Assembly (NCBI GenBank): GCA_023458355.1
Contig: JAEWZS010000229.1
Coordinates: forward strand, 1 to 13,259
DNA from: Bacillota bacterium
Lineage (GTDB): Bacteria; Bacillota; Clostridia; Christensenellales; CAG-138
Direction of reading: 5' to 3'
DNA length: 13,259 bases
The notes below the pieces were generated by a model. The model did no database searches. It saw nothing but the letters and a program-made list of their open reading frames with translations, and had not been told where the DNA came from. Each line of letters starts with the position of its first letter. Within the stretch, counting starts at the first letter, position 1. The position numbers and the translations under genes are program-made. This document shows, piece by piece, positions 6,897 through 13,259 of the stretch.

Positions 6897-9062
6897 CTAC
6901 ACATTCAGGCGGTACACTTCCGTGACCGACTTAATCTTTCGCATATTCTTGATGATGACCGCAAGCTGGTCGGTACTCGTGACGTCGAAGGAAAGCTGCG
7001 TGGTGACGATATTATTTTTATCGGTCTTGGCTGTCATCGCCTTGATGCTGATGTTAAGGTTCACCAATAGCTGTGAAATATCCATGAGCAAGCCCGGGCG
7101 TTCGTTGGCAATGATTTGGATAGACGCTGTGTAGGAGGATTTCGCGTCCTGCGCCCATTCGACATCTATGATACGGCCTTCGTCCGCCATTAGTTCAGCA
7201 ACGTTCGTGCAGTCTTCACGGTGAATGGAAACGCCTCTGCCGCGTGTTACATAGCCTATGATATTATCCCCGGGAAGCGGATTGCAGCAATGCGCAAAGC
7301 GCACCACCATGTTGGGCTCGCCCTTTACGATGATGCCGCGGGTATGACCCGCGCGCTCATTTTTCTGCTCTTCCTTATGCTCGAGCCTTTCAAGAAGCGC
7401 CGCGCGGCGTTCATCCTTTTTATGCTGCTCAACGAGTTTTTGGAGTACCTGTCCCGTGGTGATGCCGCCGTAGCCTATGGCGGCGTACACATCGTCGGTA
7501 TCGTCCATGTTGAAGCGCTTGAGGATGTCGGAGAAATACTCGGTCTTTGTGACGTCGCTTAGCTGTATGCCCTGTCGCTTGGCAGCTTCTGTGAGCATTT
7601 CGCGGCCGCGCTGGATGTTTTCGTCGCGGTTGGCCTTTTTAAACCACTGGCGTATCTTCGCCTTGGCTTGCTGTGTTTTTACAATCTTCAGCCAATCGCG
7701 GCTCGGGGACGCCGTGGATGCGGTTACAATTTCGACCACATCGTTGTTTTTAAGCTTATAGTCAAGCCGGACGATGGCTCCGTTGACCTTAGCGTGCTGC
7801 GCGCGGTTGCCCACGTTTGTGTGGATGCGGTACGCAAAATCAAGCGGTGTAGAACCCGTCAGAAGGTCTACAATTTCCCCGCGCGGTGTAAGCACGTACA
7901 CATAATCCCCGAAGAAATCCTTGCGGAGGCTTTCGGCAAACTCGCGTGTACTGTCGGCATAATTTTCAAGGTCGAGCGCTTCGCGAAGCCATGTGAGCTT
8001 ACTGTCAAGCTCGCTCTGGCTGGCACGGCCTTCCTTGTACATCCAATGCGCCGCGATACCGAACTCCGCCGTGCGGTGCATTTCGGAAGTCCGAATCTGC
8101 ACCTCAAACGGCATGCCCTCGTCGCTAAACAGTGTGGTGTGAAGCGAGCGGTACATGTTCGTTTTAGGCATGGCGATATAGTCTTTAAACCTGCCCGGTA
8201 ACGGCTTCCAAATGGAGTGAATTACGCCGAGCGCCGCGTAACAGTCGCTCACGGTGTTGACGATTACGCGGATGGCGATAAGGTCATAAATCTCTTCGAG
8301 TTGCTTGTTTTGGCGGGTAAGCTTTTTATAGATGCTGTAAAGATGCTTCGGCCTGCCGGATATCTGCGCCTGTATCCCCGCGTCCTTTAAAGCTTTGGAA
8401 ATGGCTTCGACGGCTGCGTTGAGCGTTTGCATGCGCTCACGCTGATGCGGCTCAATAGCTTCCTTTAACCTTTCAAATTCATCGGGCCATATGTATTGGA
8501 AGGAGAGATCCTCAAGCTCGCATTTCATCGCGCCCATACCGAAGCGGTGCGCGAGGCTAGCGTAGACCTCGAGTGTTTCCTTGGCTTTTCTGATGCGTTT
8601 TTCGTCGTTGCAATAGCCGAGTGTGCGCATGTTGTGGAGGCGGTCGGTGAGCTTGATGATGACCACGCGCACATCGTTAGCGATGGCGAGCATCATCTTG
8701 CGAAGGTTTTCGGCCTGCTGGTCCTCCTTGGCTGCGATCTGCTGGTTGCCGGTTTTTGTAAGCTTTGTTACCCCGTCCACCATGCCGCCGATATCGGCAC
8801 CGAACATGGCTGTAACACCCTCCACCGTAACGCCTTCGCCATCCTCAACCACATCGTGGAGAAGGCCTGCGATAACGGTATGGCTGTCCATGCCCATTTC
8901 AAGAAGCATGAGCGCGACGGCCTCCGGATGCACATAATACGGCTCCCCGCTTTCGCGAAGCTGCTTTGCATGCACCTTTTGGGCAAAATCCGCGGCCTTT
9001 TGAAGAAGCACCATTTCGGGCTCGGTGAATTTGGCCTGACAGGCCGCTATAAGTTTATCCAT
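6897..9062 (-). CDS. rel: RelA/SpoT family (p)ppGpp synthetase/hydrolase
   Basis: Makes and breaks the stringent-response alarmone (p)ppGpp, normally sensing uncharged tRNA on the ribosome. The protein has 721 residues, typical for the long Rel of Firmicutes. The N-terminal HD hydrolase domain keeps His45, the HDVVEDG motif (69-75) and TDRLHNMRTL (139-148), so hydrolase activity is expected. The synthetase domain (about 230-345) includes GRPKHLYSIYKKL, RFKDYIAMPK (291-300), SLHTT and VQIRT. A TGS domain lies at about 385-447, the conserved cysteine region HCCNPLPGDN with HREDC at 591-618, and a C-terminal ACT domain at about 646-721. The start at 9062 is supported by a strong AAGGAGG seven bases upstream. 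A hairpin (9077-9091) abuts this site and could affect its access. No promoter is obvious upstream, in the hairpin-rich gap. Confidence 0.97.
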   Translation of the reverse strand: MDKLIAACQAKFTEPEMVLLQKAADFAQKVHAKQLRESGEPYYVHPEAVALMLLEMGMDSHTVIAGLLHDVVEDGEGVTVEGVTAMFGADIGGMVDGVTKLTKTGNQQIAAKEDQQAENLRKMMLAIANDVRVVIIKLTDRLHNMRTLGYCNDEKRIRKAKETLEVYASLAHRFGMGAMKCELEDLSFQYIWPDEFERLKEAIEPHQRERMQTLNAAVEAISKALKDAGIQAQISGRPKHLYSIYKKLTRQNKQLEEIYDLIAIRVIVNTVSDCYAALGVIHSIWKPLPGRFKDYIAMPKTNMYRSLHTTLFSDEGMPFEVQIRTSEMHRTAEFGIAAHWMYKEGRASQSELDSKLTWLREALDLENYADSTREFAESLRKDFFGDYVYVLTPRGEIVDLLTGSTPLDFAYRIHTNVGNRAQHAKVNGAIVRLDYKLKNNDVVEIVTASTASPSRDWLKIVKTQQAKAKIRQWFKKANRDENIQRGREMLTEAAKRQGIQLSDVTKTEYFSDILKRFNMDDTDDVYAAIGYGGITTGQVLQKLVEQHKKDERRAALLERLEHKEEQKNERAGHTRGIIVKGEPNMVVRFAHCCNPLPGDNIIGYVTRGRGVSIHREDCTNVAELMADEGRIIDVEWAQDAKSSYTASIQIIANERPGLLMDISQLLVNLNISIKAMTAKTDKNNIVTTQLSFDVTSTDQLAVIIKNMRKIKSVTEVYRLNV

Positions 9063-9139
9063 GCGCTCACCTCCTTAATGCCTCCGGCATTTCGAAAAAG
9101 CGTCAAAGCCGCTTTTTCGAGTTCGCTGCGGCGGGTAAT

Positions 9140-9178
9140 CGCGGTTTACTGCGACAAAGTCGCGGCCGCAAACCGTGC
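9140..9178. repeat. Second palindromic family, copy 1
   Basis: Outer arms CGGTTT/AAACCG (9142-9147, 9170-9175) and inner arms GCGAC/GTCGC (9151-9155, 9159-9163). Its reverse complement shares TTTGCGGCCGCG with the element at 9369-9408, and on the plus strand both share TCGCGGTTT and AAACCGTG. The two elements therefore look like copies of one family flanking repeat copy E. Confidence 0.6.
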
Positions 9179-9249
9179 AAGGTGTTTTTTCCGACGCGCA
9201 TGTCGTCAGAAAAAACGGATTGTATGGCAGCGTTGCGCTGCCGAGTATG

Positions 9250-9274
9250 CGGGCGGATAATATCCGCCCCTACG
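9250..9274. repeat. Palindromic intergenic repeat, copy E
   Basis: GGGCGGAT (9251-9258), loop AAT, ATCCGCCC (9262-9269), then CTACG. It has the same orientation as the other copies. It lies near the centre of the hairpin train and is followed within 14 bases by another near-perfect palindrome (9282-9301). Confidence 0.85.
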
Positions 9275-9368
9275 GGTGGTTCGGAGGGTCGAGACCCTCC
9301 GGATGTTCTATTCCGGCTTCGGCAGCGTGTATGCCGAAACGGATGAAAACCGAAGGTTTTCGTTCCTG

Positions 9369-9408
9369 TCGCGGTTTTGCGGCCGCGTCGCAGACGCAGC
9401 AAAACCGT
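9369..9408. repeat. Second palindromic family, copy 2
   Basis: Outer arms CGGTTTTGC/GCAAAACCG (9372-9380, 9399-9407) and inner arms GCGTC/GACGC (9385-9389, 9393-9397). It is related to the element at 9140-9178 as described there. Confidence 0.6.
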
Positions 9409-9460
9409 GTAAACCCTTCTCGCGGAAATGGCCGCAGCCATTTCTGCGAAAGCGAAGCGC

Positions 9461-9501
9461 AAATGAAAACGGCGCGGTATATGGTAAGGTGCTCCGCGCC
9501 G
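9461..9501 (-). terminator. Likely intrinsic terminator after apt
   Basis: On the transcribed strand CGGCGCGG pairs perfectly with CCGCGCCG across a 16-base loop, followed by TTTTCATTT. It begins 15 bases after the apt stop codon. The loop is long and the T tract is interrupted, so termination may be partial; if it works, rel would need its own promoter. Confidence 0.5.
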
Positions 9502-9515
9502 CTTTGAATTTTAAA

Positions 9516-10028
9516 TTAAAATACGACGACAGTGGCGATATCATAGCCTTTGAGCTTGTCGCGGCCGTCTAGGTCACTAAGCTCTATAGCAAAACGTGCT
9601 GCGACAACTATTCCGCCGGCTTTCTCAACAAGGCGTATTGTTGCTAGCGCCGTGCCGCCTGTGGCAAGTAGGTCGTCCACAAACACGACTTTTTGGCCGG
9701 GCTGTATGGCATCGGTATGGATTTCAAGCACATCCGCGCCGTATTCTAGGCCGTATTCGTAACGGTTGGTTTTATAAGGGAGCTTGCCGGGCTTGCGCGC
9801 AAGTACAAAGCCTGCGTGCAATGCGTAGGCAAGTGCCGAGCCAATCACGAAGCCGCGCGCCTCGGGGCCGACCACAAGGTCCACTTCAATGCCCTCAAGG
9901 CTTTTTACAATACGCTCGATAAGCTCATGGTAGGCGTCTGCATCCTTGAGCAATGTCGTGATATCGCGAAAAAGGATTCCCTTTTGCGGGAAATCGGGAA
10001 TGTTTCGTATGGTATCCTTAAGCTCCAT
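9516..10028 (-). CDS. apt: Adenine phosphoribosyltransferase
   Basis: Converts adenine and PRPP to AMP in purine salvage; cytoplasmic. Starting at ATG 10028 gives 170 residues, the normal APT length, beginning MELKDTIRNIPDFPQKGILF. The family motifs are present: GPEARGF (54-60), the flexible loop ARKPGKLPY (77-85) and the PRPP-binding loop VVFVDDLLATGGTA (114-127). I prefer 10028 to the in-frame ATG at 10055, because 10028 has AAGGAGG nine bases upstream and the nine extra residues would not match the family. With this start, apt overlaps the end of recJ by 11 bases, which points to translational coupling and one transcript. The neighbouring order recJ-apt-rel is a common Firmicutes arrangement. 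Confidence 0.96.
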   Translation of the reverse strand: MELKDTIRNIPDFPQKGILFRDITTLLKDADAYHELIERIVKSLEGIEVDLVVGPEARGFVIGSALAYALHAGFVLARKPGKLPYKTNRYEYGLEYGADVLEIHTDAIQPGQKVVFVDDLLATGGTALATIRLVEKAGGIVVAARFAIELSDLDGRDKLKGYDIATVVVF

Positions 10029-12459
10029 GATCAAGTTCCTCCTTGTAGGCTTCATGATCTTCTAAAATTGCCTCTGTTGCTTGAAATGTTTCGCTCTCTA
10101 TAAGTTCGCGCGGCTTGGGATTTTTACGAAGCTCGATATTGCCAAGCTTGTTCTCCGATGCAAAATCGAGCTCCAGCATCACATCGAGCGCAAGCGAGCA
10201 TTTGCTGCGCCTCTCCCCCGTTGCACTTGAAAGTGCATCTAGTGCTGCGCTGCGGTTATAAAATGCGCGATCCGTTGCTTTAAATGCACGGAATACCTTA
10301 GCCATAAATCCGCGGTCAAGACGGACGGATGTAAGCAATTGCTCCACATCCTCTACTACAGGCGGCGCAACATAAATGTTTGCGCTCGGTGCAAGCTCGT
10401 TTAATCTCGCAAGCATGCCGGTGAACAGAGGACTGTCGCATACCACGATGCTTTGGTAGCGGCTTAAGTCGCTTTGCGTCAAATCGGGCGCTAATAGCAG
10501 CGTGTGGTAGGCGCATGCACTTTTATCGGGGGTTATAAAACGCGCATCAAACCTATCGAGCAAATCACGCTCATGTAGAAAGCGCAGAAAATGGGCGGCA
10601 CCTTTCGGGGTAAAACAAAGTGCCGCAACACCGGCAAAGTGTTTTACCGCTTCGTTTGCAGCCGTCTCAAACGCGTTTGACACGACCTGCACCCGAAAAC
10701 CGCAATTCTTATTATACCGAACATTGCGCGAGATTGCATCTATAAATTTATCGCTTCGCGCCTCTATGTACGTCTCCGCATTTTCAATACGCGACGGCCG
10801 AAGCTCCGACAGATGAAGCTTCAGTGCAGGCTCGCCAAAAAACGCATCCGATTTAGGGGTAAACAGTATGTCCGCCTTATCCGCATCGAGCGCTAGGGAG
10901 AATTTGTCGCCCATAAAAAAGCCTACGGCGTTTGCATAAGCACCTTCATATTCCGCCGTTAAGCTAAGATGCGCGCCTTCATTGCCGATGCGCTTAAGGT
11001 TTCTGATCCGAATGTTATCAACCCGAAAAAGAGGTTCGGCGTTGCCTTCACCAAACGGTTCGAGACGCTCAATCTCCTTGGCGAGTTTTAAGCTCACCTC
11101 ACGAAACGGTATCTCAAGCTCATAGCTTTTTTTCGGCAAAAACGAACTGTCATCAGCCGTTTCTCGGAGCGCTTCTTCAAACGCCTCCTCAAACGCCGCA
11201 AGGTTTTTTGCCTCCATGGTGACACCTGCCGCATACGCATGTCCGCCAAAGCGTACAAAAAGGCTTTCGCAGCGCTTAAGCGCCGCGTGTAAATCTACGC
11301 CCAGAATGCTTCTTGCGCTGCCCGTGAGAAGCCCGTCCCGCTCCGAAAATAAAACCGTAGGCCTGTAATACCTCTCGGCAATACGCGCCGCAGCAATCCC
11401 CACAACTCCGCTGTTCCAAGTATCGCTTTTTAAAATAATGCCCCGCCTCGTTGTAAGGCTTATACCTTCCGCCATTTCGCAGGCGAGTTCCATTATGCTT
11501 TGTTCTTCCTTTTTGCGCCTGGCATTTAACGCATCGAGCTGTTGAGCAATGCCTCTTGCGTGATCTTCATCCGCAGAGGTTAAAAGCTCCACACTCAGTG
11601 TTGCATCATCAAGCCGCCCTGCGGCATTAAGCCTTGGTGCAAGAAGATATGCAAACGTGCGTGCATCCGCACGCTTTGCGTTAGCCGCCTCCATAAGCGC
11701 ACGAAGCCCCACAGGGCCGCCGCCCTTGTTGACGATGCGAATTGCGTGCGCTACGAGCGAACGGTTTTCCCCTAAAAGAGGAACCACATCCGCCACGGTC
11801 GCAAGACCGGCTAAAACAAGTTGGTCCTCCTCCGGCTCAAAGCCCGTCAATGCCTGTGCAAGCTTTAGCGCAATGCCCGCGCCGCATAGCTCTAAATCCA
11901 TACAAAGGCTTTCTGGAATAGCCGTACATACAAGCGCTGTACACTTAGGCATGCTGTCACCGCATCGGTGGTGGTCGGTTACAATCACATCCATGTTAAG
12001 CGAACTTGCAAGCTTCGTTTCCTCTACGGATTTTACACCGTTATCAACGGTGATGATAAGCTTCACATTGTCATCCGCAAGCTTTTTTACGGCATCACAA
12101 TTCATGCCGTAACCCTCGCTGTGGCGGTTTGGGATATGGAAGCACACCTCCGCGCCGAGTTTTTTAAGACAGAGAAAAAGTATACTCGTGGCGCAAACGC
12201 CGTCAGCGTCGTAGTCGCCGTAGACGCAAATGCGCTCATGGTTGCTTATGGCTTCTCGGATACGCGAAACGGCCTTATCCATGTCGTTTATAACATACGG
12301 GTCAAGAAGCGGTGCATCGCATGGGTTTAAAAACGCCTCCATGGAAGCGGCATCGTGCGCACCGCGGGCATGTAAAAGCGCGGCAAGCACATCCGAAACG
12401 CCCGCGGGGCGTTCGGAGGGAATGTCGAATTCCTTTGTGCGGCGTTCGAAGAGGAGCAC
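10018..12459 (-). CDS. recJ: Single-stranded-DNA-specific exonuclease RecJ
   Basis: A 5'-to-3' single-strand DNA exonuclease of the DHH family, used in recombination and repair. The protein has 813 residues. The catalytic core shows DYDADG (82-87), NRHSEGYG (111-118), TVDNG (137-141), TDHH (161-164), ATVADVVPL (220-228) and RLNAAGR (276-282), then the DHHA1 region with SGVVGIAAARI (350-360), GSARS (380-384) and RFGGHAYAAG (403-412). After the OB fold (about 450-565) comes a roughly 240-residue C-terminal region like that of other Firmicutes RecJ, which accounts for the length over E. coli RecJ. The NP motif usually found after the DHH motif is replaced by CTAIPES (178-184). The start is GTG at 12459, with AAAGGA eight bases upstream. 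Confidence 0.95.
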   Translation of the reverse strand: MLLFERRTKEFDIPSERPAGVSDVLAALLHARGAHDAASMEAFLNPCDAPLLDPYVINDMDKAVSRIREAISNHERICVYGDYDADGVCATSILFLCLKKLGAEVCFHIPNRHSEGYGMNCDAVKKLADDNVKLIITVDNGVKSVEETKLASSLNMDVIVTDHHRCGDSMPKCTALVCTAIPESLCMDLELCGAGIALKLAQALTGFEPEEDQLVLAGLATVADVVPLLGENRSLVAHAIRIVNKGGGPVGLRALMEAANAKRADARTFAYLLAPRLNAAGRLDDATLSVELLTSADEDHARGIAQQLDALNARRKKEEQSIMELACEMAEGISLTTRRGIILKSDTWNSGVVGIAAARIAERYYRPTVLFSERDGLLTGSARSILGVDLHAALKRCESLFVRFGGHAYAAGVTMEAKNLAAFEEAFEEALRETADDSSFLPKKSYELEIPFREVSLKLAKEIERLEPFGEGNAEPLFRVDNIRIRNLKRIGNEGAHLSLTAEYEGAYANAVGFFMGDKFSLALDADKADILFTPKSDAFFGEPALKLHLSELRPSRIENAETYIEARSDKFIDAISRNVRYNKNCGFRVQVVSNAFETAANEAVKHFAGVAALCFTPKGAAHFLRFLHERDLLDRFDARFITPDKSACAYHTLLLAPDLTQSDLSRYQSIVVCDSPLFTGMLARLNELAPSANIYVAPPVVEDVEQLLTSVRLDRGFMAKVFRAFKATDRAFYNRSAALDALSSATGERRSKCSLALDVMLELDFASENKLGNIELRKNPKPRELIESETFQATEAILEDHEAYKEELDHGA

Positions 12460-12485
12460 GTTGGGGGTCCTTTCTGCGTGTAAAG

Positions 12486-12512
12486 CGGGTGGATATGGAA
12501 TCCGCCCCTACG
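12486..12512. repeat. Palindromic intergenic repeat, copy F
   Basis: GGGTGGAT (12487-12494), loop ATGGA, ATCCGCCC (12500-12507), then CTACG. One arm base has changed (G-T pair in the stem), which keeps pairing in RNA read from the plus strand but gives an A/C mismatch on the minus strand. It lies 27 bases upstream of the recJ start. The rest of this 131-base gap holds only an imperfect hairpin (12551-12571) with no T run. Confidence 0.8.
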
Positions 12513-12590
12513 TATTGCACATGTAACGTAAGGCAAAGGCTTTCGAAGGCCCGCAGGCCAAGTGGCTGCGGCGTCTCCCGTCGTGTAGGC

Positions 12591-13259
12591 TTACATCTGT
12601 TTCCTTCTTGCGTACAAACACATAGCCAACTCAGCACGCTTTTTTTCAAACGCGCATGTCATCTGATGGGGCTCGTAGATGGAACCGTTGTATTTATAGG
12701 CATTGGCAGCGCAGCCGCCGCTGCAAAAATACTTTGCCCAGCAGGCTTTGCAGGCGTCCTTGGTCAGGATGTTGCAGTCCAGGAATTCTCTTTGCATATC
12801 CTTGTTGAATGCGTCGGAAAGTACGCTTCCCATCTTGTAGTTTTCTTCACCAACGAACTGATGGCAGGGACAGATATCCCCGTCGGGCGTTATGGCAACA
12901 TACTCGCTGCCGGCACCACACCCCGTGATGCGCTTTTTAAGACATGGGCCGTTGCCGAGGTCAATCATAAAATGGAAAAACACGATGTGCTTCCCGCTTT
13001 TTTCTCGCTCGAAAAGATAGGTTGCGAGGGTATCGTATTCGGATAAGATGCGGTTTAGGTCGCTGTCCTTCAAAGCATATGGGCTGTCCTCACCGAGTAC
13101 GACAGGCTCTATGGATACGCGGTCGAACCCGAGCTCTGCCATGTGCTTTACATCCTCTGTAAAATCGAGGTTTTGTGAAGTGAACGTGCCGCGTATGTAA
13201 TATTCCTTATCGCCGCGCTTTGCAACAAGCTTTTTAGCGTTTTCAACGATTATATCGTA
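12591..13259 (-). CDS. scfB: SCIFF-peptide maturase (radical SAM/SPASM), C-terminal 222 residues
   Basis: The gene enters the window from the right, and only the C-terminal 222 residues are visible. I read the frame past the first internal ATG (13142) to the edge; it continues with family-like sequence (EYYIRGTFTSQNLDF), so 13142 is not the start. The segments VSIEPVV, FFHFMIDLGNGPC, GCGAGSEYVAITPDGDICPC, HQFVGEENYKMGSV and CWAKYFCSGGCAANAY match what I know of maturases that install thioether bridges in SCIFF (six cysteines in forty-five) ranthipeptides. The SPASM region has Cys114, Cys130 and Cys132, the signature C-x2-C-x5-C-x3-C (170-183) and Cys202, enough for two auxiliary iron-sulfur clusters. 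The CxxxCxxC SAM motif lies off-window, as would the precursor peptide gene. The main alternative is another SPASM peptide maturase. Confidence 0.85.
   Translation of the reverse strand, partial: YDIIVENAKKLVAKRGDKEYYIRGTFTSQNLDFTEDVKHMAELGFDRVSIEPVVLGEDSPYALKDSDLNRILSEYDTLATYLFEREKSGKHIVFFHFMIDLGNGPCLKKRITGCGAGSEYVAITPDGDICPCHQFVGEENYKMGSVLSDAFNKDMQREFLDCNILTKDACKACWAKYFCSGGCAANAYKYNGSIYEPHQMTCAFEKKRAELAMCLYARRKQM

Larger units (their letters stand above)
9077..9501. repeat. Train of about twelve different hairpins in the apt-rel gap
   Basis: The 453-base gap 9063-9515 has no credible gene. Nearly three quarters of 9077-9501 lies in short inverted repeats: 9077-9091 (AATGCC/GGCATT), 9092-9120 (11-base perfect arms), 9142-9175, 9184-9216 (GTTTTTTC/GAAAAAAC), 9226-9242 (GGCAGCG/CGCTGCC), 9251-9269 (the common repeat), 9282-9301 (9-base arms around GA), 9312-9343 (TTCGGCA/TGCCGAA), 9345-9361 (GAAAACC/GGTTTTC), 9372-9407, 9421-9448 (GAAATGGC/GCCATTTC) and 9470-9501 (CGGCGCGG/CCGCGCCG). 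Most differ in sequence, and the first two abut. On the minus strand this lies between the apt stop and the rel ribosome-binding site. It may be a cluster of inserted palindromic elements or a structured RNA; the sequence alone does not decide. Confidence 0.8.

Noticed and set aside
7668..8201. 177-residue plus-strand ORF opposite rel
   Set aside because: It is a shadow of the synthetase and TGS coding region of rel, with no domain.
8496..9260. 254-residue plus-strand ORF opposite rel
   Set aside because: It is antisense to the conserved HD domain of rel, has no recognisable domain, and is composition-driven.
9103..9572. Several overlapping short ORFs on both strands in the apt-rel gap
   Set aside because: They run through the palindromic repeats, giving low-complexity peptides, and none has a ribosome-binding site or family likeness.
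10029..10055. Longer apt start at ATG 10055
   Set aside because: It adds nine residues not seen in the family and has only a weak ribosome-binding site; ATG 10028 has AAGGAGG.
1001..12512. Repeated palindromes as a CRISPR array
   Set aside because: The copies are kilobases apart with no regular spacers, and no cas gene is present.
12551..12571. Terminator after the SPASM gene
   Set aside because: The hairpin is imperfect (6-base outer stem with mismatches) and no T run follows on the transcribed strand.
12312..13046. 244-residue plus-strand ORF opposite recJ and the SPASM gene
   Set aside because: It runs across two real minus-strand genes and a repeat, with no domain or plausible start region.
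12591..13142. Complete 183-residue SPASM protein starting at ATG 13142
   Set aside because: The frame stays open to the window edge with family-like sequence, so this is an internal methionine of a longer gene.

Overview
All genes in this window lie on the minus strand, so the right end of the window is upstream. The gene set is housekeeping and points to a Bacillota bacterium, most likely an uncultured Clostridia lineage. The evidence is a T-box leader in front of hisS-aspS, a bifunctional-type Rel protein next to dtd, a HemZ-type radical SAM protein, a long RecJ with the extra C-terminal region usual in Firmicutes, and a radical SAM/SPASM protein that reads like the SCIFF-peptide maturase of Clostridia. 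Placement below class is inference.

Layout in transcription order: the 3' part of a SCIFF maturase gene (12591-13259, cut by the window edge); recJ (10018-12459); apt (9516-10028, overlapping recJ by 11 bases); a 453-base non-coding stretch packed with about a dozen different hairpins (9063-9515); rel (6897-9062); dtd (6442-6888); a small metallo-beta-lactamase-fold hydrolase (5798-6442); hemZ (4329-5804); a three-domain P-loop kinase-like/NUDIX/NUDIX fusion (2651-4162); a sigma-A promoter and T-box leader (2420-2679); hisS (1085-2353); and the 5' part of aspS (1-965, cut by the window edge). The genes rel, dtd, MBL and hemZ are tightly packed or overlapping and are probably one transcription unit. 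The genes hisS and aspS form a second unit under the T-box, whose specifier codon reads GAC (Asp).

The most unusual content is between the genes. A short palindromic repeat (GGGCGGAT, short loop, ATCCGCCC, then CTACG on the plus strand) occurs five times, plus one diverged relative. It lies in five of the intergenic gaps and always in the same orientation. One copy sits between the T-box terminator and the hisS start, and two sit inside the hisS-aspS operon. The apt-rel gap is a dense train of different hairpins containing one copy of this repeat, flanked by two related copies of a second palindrome. The kinase/NUDIX fusion appears to start at a non-standard ATC codon behind a clear GGAGG, and its P-loop lacks the usual lysine.

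No transposase, phage gene, CRISPR array, tRNA or rRNA gene was seen.
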